From Linderina pennispora (taxonomy: Eukaryota > Kickxellomycota > Kickxellomycetes > Kickxellales > Kickxellaceae), in NCBI RefSeq assembly GCF_002104995.1, contig NW_024468255.1:868001-932000 (forward strand): a stretch of 64,000 nucleotides of DNA, given 5' to 3'. Made by a program: the position numbers and the translations under genes. Positions 42,326 to 52,249 of the stretch are shown piece after piece. Positions within the stretch are counted from its first letter, which is position 1, and every line of letters begins with the position of its first letter. Below the pieces are notes generated by a model. The model saw only the letters and a program-made list of their open reading frames with translations, searched no databases and was not told the DNA's origin.

Positions 42326-42972
42326 ATGAGCGAAGGGCCGTCGGCAGCACTGATACCGGCTCTGGCAAGCACACTCGGCGGGCTCGAGCAATACCAGCAG
42401 GAGCTCATAAAGCGCCTGCACTCGCTGAAGCTCCAGATCCAAAACGGCGACACATCCGAGGATCTGGTCTCCACGCTGACATTCTACATCCACCAGGCCG
42501 GGCTCCTGCAGCGGCGCATGATGCTGATCCACGGGCGCGTGCAGGACCTGAAGCGGCGCTCCGATCGGCTCAGGCAGCACCGGGCCAAGCAGGACCAGCA
42601 GGTCGCTGACTGGCGGGATCAGGAGAAGATGCGCAGCGTGCCGGCTGCCGCTAATGCGTCAGAGCAGTCGCTGTCACCTGGATGGTCTCCCAGATATCAG
42701 TGTGCTTGGGATTCAGGACGGTGCGAAGGCAAGCGCGGGTTCGTCCCCAGCAGCCACAACAAAGTCCCCTGTCGTAAGCGAGCCCGTGGAAGACGTGCGG
42801 CAGCCACAGGGCGACATGCTAGCGGAGGGATCGTCTTCCATGGCGGCAGCGTCTGCCTCGCCAGGCATCAGCTGAAGGCCTGCATGCAGCAGGGAGGGCA
42901 CCGGCGATCGACCAGGTGGCAGTAGTCAAGCGCAAGGGAAAGCGGCGAGTTCGTGCTGCCAAGATCGAGTGA
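42326..42972 (+). CDS. Coiled-coil protein, possible BLOC-1/Snapin-like subunit, frame break
   Basis: A roughly 215-residue protein, mostly helical at first: LGGLEQYQQELIKRLHSLKLQ, then STLTFYIHQAGLLQRRMMLIHGRVQDLKRRSDRLRQH. The spacing of the second helix resembles Snapin (PYVKKLLNARRRVVLVNN followed by LRRLN), which is the basis for the tentative BLOC-1 suggestion. After about 42665 the frame changes to a disordered Ser/Ala-rich region, and in a further frame to a basic end (VAVVKRKGKRRVRAAKIE) with stop at 42970. The start is the ATG in a good pyrimidine/A-rich context. Function is uncertain. Confidence 0.45.
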
Positions 42973-43621
42973 TATTGGCGCGCCTTCTACTCACTGGAAT
43001 AGGTCCGACGCAGTCCTGCCAAATATGGCCAGCTAGCACCCCCGGTTCTGTCTGGCTGTTGGGGGGAAGCACGTTAGTGGGTCAACTGTGGGCTAGCGCG
43101 TGTATTCGTCGCTGCGTGGGAAGTGGATAATAAAAATTTTCGTGCCGAGTGGGTCTCTCAAGTATAAATAGTCGCACAGACGCCGGGCAGTTGGGGGCAG
43201 AGGACCGATACCCTTTTGCTACTTTGCAATCTTCGCTTCATCGTTTTTTCAATACTCTCAGAGGCCCCGCGTCTACATCCTAGGCTGCTCTTACTGGCAA
43301 CATTTCTGACCAGTTGCTCGCTTCTTGCTAGATCCAGAACACTCCCGCTCTCTTCCTTTTTCATTATCGGACATCTCGGCCTTTTTCATATTTGCTCAAG
43401 GTCCTGAGATAGTTCGTTAACTTGGACAGCTACTTCCCCCGTCTAGTCTTCCGCATTAAATGTCCTACTTTCACTTCGGAACTAGCGCGCACCACGTTGG
43501 CAGAGACGTCGATCTAAACTAAACCAATCCTCCACCTCGCTTTCATTTACACCAAGCTACTCTATATCGTATCGATATCCTATTCTATTGCTCTACTATT
43601 TCCCCTTAGCGGTTATCTCGA
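42973..43621. promoter_or_regulatory. Upstream region of the amino-acid permease, TATA at 43163
   Basis: About 650 bp. TATAAATA at 43163-43170 would leave a leader of roughly 420 nt before the ATG at 43622. The last 300 bp is strongly pyrimidine-rich. No separate gene is seen. Confidence 0.5.
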
Positions 43622-45345
43622 ATGTCCTCACCCAATACCCAGGCAAACGAGATCATGCCGTCTCTCGACGCGTTCGACCGCACGCCGACAATGACGCCCC
43701 CGCCGATGTCTGAAAAGGACGTGGCGTATGCGTCTGATCTCAGCGACGCCGAGTTCCAGGAGAAGTCGGCACAGCCGCCGCAGGTCACGGCTACAGACCT
43801 CAAGCGCACCCTGCGTCCTCGGCACATGACCATGATCAGTATCGGCGGCACCATCGGCACTGGGCTGTTTGTTGGCAGTGGCTCCTCGTTGGGGCAGGCC
43901 GGACCAGCAGGCGCTCTGGTGGCGTACATGATCTGTGCGATGATGGTCCTGGCGGTCCTGCAGTCGCTTGCGGAGCTGGCGACGTATATGCCTGTGTCAG
44001 GATCGTTTACAACGTACGGCACCCGGTTTTTGGACCCGCGATGGGATTCGCGCTGGGATGGAACTACTACTACAGCTTCATTACGGTGGTTGCCGCGGAT
44101 CTGGTGGCAGCATCAATTCTGGTGCAGTTCTGGGTCCCAGATGTCACGGGCATATGGGCATCGTTCATCCTGCTCATATGCATGGTTCTGATTAATTCGT
44201 TTGGTGCGAGCTCGTTTGGTGAGGGCGAGTTCTACATGGCGCTAATCAAAGTGGTTGCTGTGGTTGCATTTGTAATTGTCGGGATCATCGTCGCAGCAGG
44301 CGGCGTTGGTGGGCGCACGTACGGGTTCGACAACTGGACGATCGATGGCGCGCCGTTCCACAACGGATTTGGTGGACTGCTGAGCTGCTTCATTGTCGCC
44401 GGCTTCAGCTTCCAAGGTACCGAGATGATTGGTGTGACGGCAGGCGAATCCAAGAACCCCCGCAGAGACGTGCCGAGAGCCATTCGGTCGGCATTCTGGC
44501 GTGTGCTGCTGTTTTACATTGCCACAATCTTCATTATCGGGCTGATTGTGCCATGGAGCGATGAGCGCCTGATGTCTTCAGGTGCCGAGGATGTTGCCCA
44601 ATCTCCTTTCGTCATTATGTTCCAAGAGGCAGGGATCACTTGGGGTGCGCATCTGCTGAATGCAGTGATCTTGACGGCAGTTCTGTCGGCCGGGAACTCT
44701 GGGCTGTACCTCACCACGCGCACGCTGTACACGCTGTCCAAGGACCGCATGGCACCCAAGATCTTCTCCAAGACGCTGAAGAACGGCACGCCCTGGGTCG
44801 CCTTGGGCTTCAACACGGTGGTGTCACTGATTCTGTTTGGCATCTCCTTCATCGGCGACAGGGTGATCTACCAGTGGCTGGTGAACCTGAGCGGCATCAG
44901 CGGATTCATGGCGTGGGCAGGAATCTCGCTCGAGCACTGGCGGTTCCGGCGCGCATACGTGCGCCAGGGCTACAGGGTCAGCGACCTGCCGTACAAGTCG
45001 CTGTGGTTCCCCATGTGCCCCATCTTTGCCGGCGTCCTTTTGTTCATTGTGATCCTCGGCCAGGGCTACCCGGCGTTCCAGAGCGGCTTCGACAAGAACC
45101 TGTTCTTCTCGACGTACATCGGCCTGCCCGCGTTTGCCATCGTGTACGGGGTGTGGAAGCTGATGAAGAAGACAAAGTGGGTCAAGATGGACGAGATTGA
45201 CCTGGTCACGGACTCGTGGATTGCACAGGGTCTCGACCACACCCAGGACGATGAGGACGATGAAGACGTGGATGGCAAGGCGCCGTGGTACAAGTTCTGG
45301 AAGGGATGGAAGTTCCCGGTTGTCGGCCGTCGCAACAAGGACTAG
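43622..45345 (+). CDS. Yeast-type amino-acid permease (AAT/YAT family), one frame break
   Basis: A plasma-membrane amino-acid/H+ symporter of about 574 residues with 12 expected membrane segments. A hydrophilic N-terminus leads to LKRTLRPRHMTMISIGGTIGTGLFVGSG, the family signature in segment 1. Further marks are VSGSFTTYGTRFLDPA, WNYYYSFITVVAADLVAAS, FIVAGFSFQGTEMIGVTAGES (segment 6, substrate path) with RAIRSAFWRVLLFY, and the end LNLSGISGFMAWAGISLEHWRFRRA written here as NLSGISGFMAW. One G is missing after 44038: adding it joins FLDPAMGFALGW. The C-terminal tail is cytosolic and acidic. Substrate range cannot be read from sequence. Confidence 0.9.
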
Positions 45346-45476
45346 TTAAAAGTAGTGACGCAAGGTCATTAACCATAAACAGCATTTAGCTCTTGAGAAG
45401 TTTATACAAAATGTGCTACATGTGCGCGGGCGTGGGTCCGCCGCATACCTAAACCCCATTTGCCTTTACACACATC

Positions 45477-46541
45477 ATGTCTGACAGAGCGCTGCTTGGC
45501 GAGGAGATCAACAAGGAGACCGAGTCGCTATACAAGAAGGAGAAGAAGCTCGGTGAAGGAACATACGCCGTTGTCTACCTCGGGCAGCACGTAAAAACCG
45601 GTCGCACGGTGGCCATTAAGAAGATCAAGCTGGGCAACATGCGCAGCGGGCTGGACATGTCGGCAGTGCGCGAAGTCAAGGCGCTGCGCGAGCTGCAGCA
45701 CCCCAACGTCATTGAGCTAATCGACGTGTTCTCGCACAAGACAAACCTGAACCTGGTCCTTGGAGTTCCTTGACACAGATCTGGAGATCGTCATCAAGGA
45801 CAAGAGCCTGGTGTTTATGCCGGCAGACATCAAGAGCTGGATGCTGATGGCGCTGAAGGGCCTTGGCGCACTGCCACCGGAGCTGGATCCTGCACCGTGA
45901 TCTGAAGCCGAACAATTTCCTGATTGCCTCTGACGGACAGCTGAAGCTGGCGGATTTCGGTTTGGCACGCGACTTTGGCGATATCTCGCGCAACATGACT
46001 TCGCAGACAGTCACGCGGTGGTACCGGGCGCCGGAGCTGCTGTTTGGCGCAAAGAACTACACAGGGGCCATCGACATCTGGGCCATGGGGTGTATTTTCG
46101 CCGAGCTGCTGCTGCGCGCACCGTACCTGCCCGGCGACTCGGACATGGGCCAGCTGACGACGATCTTCAGCGCGCTGGGCACCCCGACAGAGGCCGAGTG
46201 GCCGGGCATGACGAAGCTGCCAGACTACTGTCGAGTACAAGAGAGAGCCGCGGAAGCCGCTGAACGCACTGTTCTCTGCGGCCACGCAGGATGTGCTGGA
46301 TCTGATGGGGCAGATGCTGGCGTTTGACCCGGCGAAGCGCATCACAGCTGAGGGCGCACTGAGGCACGCGTATTTCACGAACAGCCCGCGGCCCACGAGG
46401 CCTGCCAAACTGCCAAAGCCCGCAAGGACCATTGCCGAGGACAGCGAGCCGCGGAAGCGCCCGCTCGACGATGCATTCGATAATGCGGAGGCACCGATTG
46501 CCAAACGGCCAGTCGATCTAAGAATATCATCGCCTGCCTAA
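45477..46541 (+). CDS. KIN28: CDK7/Kin28 cyclin-dependent kinase, three single-base insertions
   Basis: The TFIIH kinase that phosphorylates the Pol II CTD. Readable landmarks are [18 protein letters not shown] (Gly loop), [10 protein letters not shown] (Lys), [30 protein letters not shown] (catalytic Asp), [12 protein letters not shown], the activation segment [19 protein letters not shown] with the expected Thr, and [18 protein letters not shown]. The C-terminus is basic with a [10 protein letters not shown]-like stretch, as in Kin28/CDK7. The three frames join if single bases are removed: one G at 45762-45763 (giving [12 protein letters not shown]), one T at 45863-45864 (giving [14 protein letters not shown]) and one T at 46229 (giving [13 protein letters not shown]). 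All three restore family consensus. Confidence 0.93.
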
Positions 46542-46743
46542 AAAATGAAGGCTTGGCCTGTCACCGCGGAAAATCCAGCCCTTCTGCGCTCAGGGCTTTT
46601 CTGAGGCTCGGAGATTCCTTGGATGCTTGGCCGGAATTAGGGTGATGTGTGGCCTGTTTTCCTAGTTGCACGGCCAAACTTTCCCCCGCTCTATGCTTCT
46701 TTCTTAAACGCGAGGCTCCTTTTTTTACAACCACTTAATAGAA

Positions 46744-47943
46744 ATGAGCAGCCTTCTCTACTGCCAGTGCCTCAGGCGTCCAGGAAAGCTGCTGCGGCTG
46801 CAAGCACTAACGGCGACCCGCACGTACTCGACAAAGTGGACTCGGCACGAGCTACAGCGCCTAGCCGACCATGCCTCGAATTTCTCCAGCGCGTCGCAAA
46901 TTCTGCGGCAGGACCGCCAGCACAGCAACACGAAGCCCACAGACAGCACACAGCACTCGCACTCGCACAGCCTGTTTACGATGCACTCGCACACGCATTC
47001 GCCGCAGGAGACGCAGGCCAAGGCTGATCTTCTGGAGCATCACCAGGCCGGGTCGCGCATAACACTGATCGGCATGGGGGCCAACCTGGGGATGAGCGTG
47101 GCCAAGGGCGCAGCTGGCATCGTGTTCCATAGCTCGGCGCTGGTGGCAGATGCAGCGCACTCGCTGAGCGACATCCTGGGCGATGTTGTGACGCTGTATA
47201 CGTTCCGCAAGTCGAGGCGACCTGTGGATGCCTCGCATCCGTTTGGGTATGGGCGGTATGAGGCGCTGGGCACGCTGGTGGTCAGTGGGTTCTTGGTTGC
47301 GGCTGGAGTTGGAATTGGCATGCATGCGCTGGAGCAAGTGTACTCGCTGCTGCCGATGCTGTCAAGCACGCCAGCGGCTGCTACGTCGTCGGAGTCGGTG
47401 GGCATGGATTCCAGAGCCATCTGGTTTGCTGTCGCATCGATTGGAATCAACGAGGCGCTGTTCCAGGCGACGATGAAGGTCGGCCGACGCACAAAATCCG
47501 ATGTCCTGGTGGCCAACGCCTGGCACCACCGCAGCGATGCGCTGACCAGTCTAGTCTCGGTGGGGGCTATTGGCGGCGCCATCATGGGGTTCCCAGTGCT
47601 GGATCCGCTGGGCGGGCTGGTGGTCAGCGCGATGCTGGCAAAGAGCGGCGGCGAGATGGCCATGGACGCCATCAACGAGATCACCGACATGCCGCAGGAT
47701 GCCGAGGATGTCAAGACGGTGCTTGGCAGGATTGCCGACCACGCCGACCATGTGCGGCGGTTCGGCGACGTGCACTGCAGAAAGTCAGGCCCGTTCATCC
47801 ACGTCACCGCGACAGCAGAGTTTGACGCCCATGCAACGGCCGAGCAGATCGAGCACACGCTGTGGCATGTACGGCATGAGCTGCGCGAGCAGCTCGGGTT
47901 TGTGCAGAACATCGACATCGACGTGCGCACCTCTAGCAAATAA
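46744..47943 (+). CDS. MMT1: Mitochondrial CDF metal transporter (Mmt1/2-like)
   Basis: A 399-residue cation diffusion facilitator, in yeast linked to mitochondrial iron export. The N-terminus is basic with no acidic residues for about 30 positions and an RTYSTKW motif, fitting a mitochondrial presequence. A His-rich stretch (HSHSHSLF...HSHTHS) precedes the transport domain. CDF metal-site motifs are seen twice: ALVADAAHSLSDILGD (His-x3-Asp, segment 2) and NAWHHRSDALTSLVS (segment 5). SHPFGYGRYEALGTLVVS is the Mmt-type loop. The cytosolic C-terminal domain ends in FVQNIDIDVRTSS. The frame is intact. Confidence 0.9.
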   Translation: MSSLLYCQCLRRPGKLLRLQALTATRTYSTKWTRHELQRLADHASNFSSASQILRQDRQHSNTKPTDSTQHSHSHSLFTMHSHTHSPQETQAKADLLEHHQAGSRITLIGMGANLGMSVAKGAAGIVFHSSALVADAAHSLSDILGDVVTLYTFRKSRRPVDASHPFGYGRYEALGTLVVSGFLVAAGVGIGMHALEQVYSLLPMLSSTPAAATSSESVGMDSRAIWFAVASIGINEALFQATMKVGRRTKSDVLVANAWHHRSDALTSLVSVGAIGGAIMGFPVLDPLGGLVVSAMLAKSGGEMAMDAINEITDMPQDAEDVKTVLGRIADHADHVRRFGDVHCRKSGPFIHVTATAEFDAHATAEQIEHTLWHVRHELREQLGFVQNIDIDVRTSSK

Positions 47944-48010
47944 ACTGTCTTTATAGGTTCTGTAAAGAGAGATATAGAAATGGTCTTGTTTTCTTTTGGG
48001 ATTTGGGCCT

Positions 48011-49114
48011 TCAGTCCATCAGCGTCAGCTCGTGGAAGGCACAGCCGACGATGTCGTACGGCTCCTCGCCCTCGATCTCGACGGTGATCTTTGCGGTGTC
48101 CTCGTACCGCTCAAAGATGAACGGCTTAGTAATCAGGGCCTGCACCAGGCGCTTGATGACAAATGGCATCTCGCCAAGCACATCAATGTCGTGGAGCCGC
48201 CTGGCGGGCCGGGCATCGAATGTGGCCTTGGCGGTCCTGCCGTCGACCGTCTTGCCGACGGACGTGATCATTACCCGGTCGGGGATCTTGTATCCGGAGC
48301 CGTTCGGGTCCTTGTGGCGCTCGTGGAACTCGATCGTGTTCTCCCAGAACACAGCCAGCAGCTTGCCGTCGTGGGTCAGCGCTGCCTGCGAGCAATTGAC
48401 AGCGCCAACGTTCTCGGGCGTGGTGTACTGCAGCACGTGGAACGTGTCAGTGTCCTTGGGCCCATCCAGCTTGTCGGACCGCTGGCCAGTGAAGAACGAC
48501 ATGTTCCACTCGACGCCTACATTGTACGGCATGATGTTGCCCGAGTGCGCGTGGATAAACATGCCCACGCCCGACGCCTTGAACTTCTTGCCGTGGATCT
48601 CGCACTCTGCGCTGACTGTGCCTGCCGGGTAGAAGTAGTGGGCCGCCGTGCCGTCGCCAATGTGGTTCTTGCCGTCGCCAATCTTGTATCCGTCGGACGT
48701 CCGCGAGAACTCGAACTGCGCCGCCATGCCCTTAGCCGAGCGCTCCTTGCCCGCCGTGTACTTGACCGTCAGCTTGGAGAAGTCGCTGTTCCACCCCATC
48801 GCCAGGCCCTTGCACTCGTACTGCTGGCTGTCCTTGCCCACCTTCAGGTGGTGCCCGTTGTGCGTCTCAAACACGCAGTCGTGTCCCGGCGCATAGAACA
48901 TCGCGTTCGTCTCGATCGTCGTCGTCAGCGCAAGGTACGCCCACGCTATTTGAACAAACCCGACCACGCCATTCTCGAGATGGAAATACAATGTCTGCGT
49001 CTCCGAACCCGTGCTGTCGCGCAGCCAGGCAAAGTCCTTGGGCACCGCCTGCGTGGCAATTGGATGCCCGTCATGCACCAGCGAAGCGGCCGTGATTGTC
49101 TTCTTGAGTCCCAT
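48011..49114 (-). CDS. SVF1: Svf1-like survival factor (lipocalin-like fold)
   Basis: A 367-residue member of the fungal Svf1 family, which protects against oxidative and cold stress and has been linked to sphingolipid (ceramide) handling. Family marks are the opening with KDFAWLRDSTGSETQTLYF, GVVGFVQIAWAYLALTTTIETNAMFY, a GHHLKVGKDSQQYECKGLAMGWN region, KFKASGVGMFIHAHSGNIMPYNVGVEWNMSFFTG and AFHELTLMD at the end. Length is close to yeast Svf1 (481 aa) minus its insertions. Complete and intronless. It is convergent with the CDF gene, 67 bp apart. Confidence 0.88.
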   Translation of the reverse strand: MGLKKTITAASLVHDGHPIATQAVPKDFAWLRDSTGSETQTLYFHLENGVVGFVQIAWAYLALTTTIETNAMFYAPGHDCVFETHNGHHLKVGKDSQQYECKGLAMGWNSDFSKLTVKYTAGKERSAKGMAAQFEFSRTSDGYKIGDGKNHIGDGTAAHYFYPAGTVSAECEIHGKKFKASGVGMFIHAHSGNIMPYNVGVEWNMSFFTGQRSDKLDGPKDTDTFHVLQYTTPENVGAVNCSQAALTHDGKLLAVFWENTIEFHERHKDPNGSGYKIPDRVMITSVGKTVDGRTAKATFDARPARRLHDIDVLGEMPFVIKRLVQALITKPFIFERYEDTAKITVEIEGEEPYDIVGCAFHELTLMD

Positions 49115-50249
49115 CTCTAGGAAAGTCTTGGGCGGAGGTGTAAATTATTAGGTTGGTTAACGGAAAAGAGATAAAAAAATTAAAACGGTTGGGAAGAGAA
49201 CTGAAAAGGGAAAAAATCTTGGTGCTGGCACTTTAAGGGGATGAAAATTCAAACCTTGGCGAAATTCTGTTTACCTGCACCAATAAGACAGTGTGAGCAG
49301 GGGCGGACGAGTTGCGTAAACACTGAAGATAAAGAGAACACAAAGCTTGGCCTGTATGAGCAAGAGCTGCGGGTTTAGAAGGGAAACACAAAAACAGGTC
49401 GGAACTCCAAATAGGGGGAATTGATTTTGGATAACAACAATCTTTATCGAGAAAATTATCGTGATTTCACCGCAAGCATAAACACAGTCGAACCTTCTGC
49501 CAGCTCTTGGCATACTGGTCGTGCTCACGCCGCAAATGATGCTCGTGTGATGTGTCGAGCTACATGACCAGCACCACAGCAGTGGAAATGAGGGGAGGTT
49601 CATTACAGCGCTTAATGTGCTTTGCGTTGGCGTGGGGGCAGTGGGCAGCCACGAGCTATGCGATCTTCCTGCCCCTCCGATGTTGCCACCATCAATGCGG
49701 CTGGCGTATGCGGTGGTTTTCTCAGGTGATTGCATTCCAGCCGGGATGACGTTGGCACACCACGTTTGTCATCCACATGGACAAGATGGCGCAAATCGAA
49801 ACCTGCGCAAAATAAAAAAAAACAGGTAAGCGTATCACGGTTGCCAGCCTAGATTCCCTCTAACCCTCGGCCGATATATCTGCATAGCATATGCCGTTTC
49901 ACCCAGGCGAAGACGAGAGTAGTGCGATTTTATGCACAATGCCCATTGGTACATTGTGTCTCACCCATTGCTCCCACGACAATAACCGCACATCCAGCCA
50001 GCAATGGCACGAACCTCACATCGACAGCATAAATCGCGCAGTGTCGAGTCTTGCTTAATCTCCCCAATCACCTCTGCCGGATATGAGTGCTGTTGTAGAT
50101 CAGACCGATATGGCCAAGACCATGTTTTACAAGTAACTGGTATCAAATGATAGTGTATCCCACACCACCATATATATCCCAGAAAACCGCTCCGAAACCG
50201 TCCATGGCCAAATCCCCCTCCGCAGCAGTACACTAATCACCTTAAAATA
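49115..50249. other. Divergent intergenic region between SVF1 and tyrosinase
   Basis: About 1.1 kb with no supportable gene. A plus-strand TATATAT at 50171-50177 lies about 75 bp before the tyrosinase ATG. Purine-rich DNA at 49145-49220 is probably the SVF1 leader (pyrimidine-rich on its own strand). Confidence 0.5.
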
Positions 50250-51664
50250 ATGAAGCTTCTTGCTATCTCTCTCCTCAGCACCGTGGCTCTTGCACAGTCG
50301 CCGTGCCGCGACATTCGTGTGCGCCGCTCAGCCCACCACCTCTCCCCCTCCGAATGGCAGCGCATCCACAATGTCCTCGGCAAAATGCACGCCGATGGAC
50401 ACATCGACCGGTTCGCCAACTCGCACCAGATCGTGTTTGACCAGGTCCACGGCACATCGGCGTTCTTCCCGTTCCACCGCCGCTTTGTCCTTGAATTCGA
50501 GAACATCGGCCGCTCGATACGACCCGGGACTTCACCGTGCCCTACTGGGACGCCCCCCTCGACTACCGCCGCCCCGAGCGCTCGCCTGTCCTGCAGAGAA
50601 ACACGCTCGGTGGCAATGGGCGCAGCTCTGACGGGATGTCTGACCACGGGGGTCATGGCCAACTGGCAGATGTCAGTACCAAACAGACACTGCTTGTCAC
50701 GCAGCTTCGATAACGCGCCGTTCATCAGCTCGTGGATGCCGCCAGAGGTTGTCTCCTCGTATATCCAGAGCGATTCGTCGCTGGCGGATTTCCGCGAACA
50801 CATCGAGTACGGCATCCATGGCAACACGCATGTGGGGCTTGGCGGCGACGCTGCAACCAAGCATGCGCCTGCCGATTTCTTCTTCCACATGCACCACGCC
50901 AACATCGACAGGCTGTGGTGGCTGTGGCAGAACAACCACGCGCGTGGCATGTCCATGTACAACGGCATTGGTTCCCACGGCGCGGCATCCCTGAATGACG
51001 TTATTCCGAACGGCGGCGGTGTTTCGTTTGGCGACGCGCGTGTAGGCAGCGTCATGGTGCTGGGCTTTAACGGCGTGTGCTACGCATACTGACTCGGCAC
51101 CTAGGCCACCGAGGAGCTTCCCGGCATCAGGACCAGTCCCATTGGGCTCCAGCAGGAATGTGATGAGCCAGGATGCAGACGATCAGGAGCAGGCTATGTC
51201 GCAGCCGCCACTGACATCTGACGAACTTGCGGCAATGGACGATGAGCCCGGAGTTCTTTCGCCTCCACTTCTGGCATCCAACGACACCGATGCGCTGCGC
51301 AACGACATCGATGAGTTCGACATCCTGCCGCACCGGTTCCTCTCGGGCGCCTCTGATCCTACCGGCAGCAACCTTGAGGCCATACGTATGAGTGCCTCTC
51401 TGGATGCCGACCAGCTGCGGGCGTTCTACCCGGGTCTTGTGCATGTCTCGCGCGACGTGCGCCAGCCCACCTCTGAGGCTATCAATGGCCATGCATGGCG
51501 ATACGCGCTCTGCGCTGGAGGCCAAGATCCCGTATCCGGCGCTGCTATCGAGGGAGTGGATGGAAATGCACGGCTTTGACGTTGCAAAGGTCGAGCAGGT
51601 CCATCGCGAGGCATGCTACTTGATCGAGATGCTCAACAACAGCACGTATCGGTCGCCGTACTAG
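50250..51664 (+). CDS. Secreted tyrosinase with C-terminal extension, about four frame breaks
   Basis: A type-3 copper monophenol oxidase. MKLLAISLLSTVALAQS is a signal peptide. The CuA site is in HQIVFDQVHGTSAFFPFHRRF. A neighbouring frame (50525-50645) supplies FTVPYWDAPLDYRRPERSP, the conserved PYWD block. The CuB site is in EYGIHGNTHVGLGGD (His-x3-His) and FFHMHHANIDRLWWLW. The first frame ends at 51092, but the next frame is open straight through this point to about 51490 and then a third to 51664, ending in LLSREWMEMHGFDVAKVEQ and NNSTYRSPY. I infer one protein of about 470 residues whose C-terminal part is an extension, possibly removed on activation. The core is certain; the extension is inference. 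Confidence 0.82.
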
Positions 51665-52249
51665 CGGATTTATGTTTTCTTTCGGCAGTGTTATCATATG
51701 CCAGCGTTGACATGCTTGGTGCAAGTAAAAATAGGTATTTCCAGAACGAGGGGCATGTGCTTTTCTCTTGGTTGCATGGGTTGCATAGTGTCAACAATCG
51801 ACATGTTGCAAGCGATCGACGGGAAATGAAGATAGCCGCATTCTGATTCTGGGCAACTGCATTCGCTTATCCCACAGTGAAGACGACGGCGAGACATGAA
51901 TTTCACCACTTGGGGGCGGTTTGCCATTGGCCGCTACGGCTTCTTGTGTGTCTTTACAGACCAGCCACGCAGACGGAGGAGTCAAAGGCGCGGAAAATGA
52001 GCTTCCCTCTCCCCTTGCAATAAAAGGGCAGTGGGAACTAGATTCTGAGAAGCGGCAAAGCCTTGGCGCATTACTTTCTTCTTTTCTTTTCTCGCAACTT
52101 GCTTCCTCCTTCATCCCGCTTATTGTACCCTAGATAGCTGGTTTTGTTATTGTTCCTGGAGACCCTGGCTCGTGCTACGACTACACCTACTGCTGCGACT
52201 CTGCATTTACTAATTTAGACAAGAGGAACCGGCACGCATTCGGCGAATA
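51665..52249. other. Intergenic region between tyrosinase and lipase genes
   Basis: About 585 bp. I see no gene. The last 170 bp before 52250 is pyrimidine-rich and probably the lipase leader. Confidence 0.5.
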
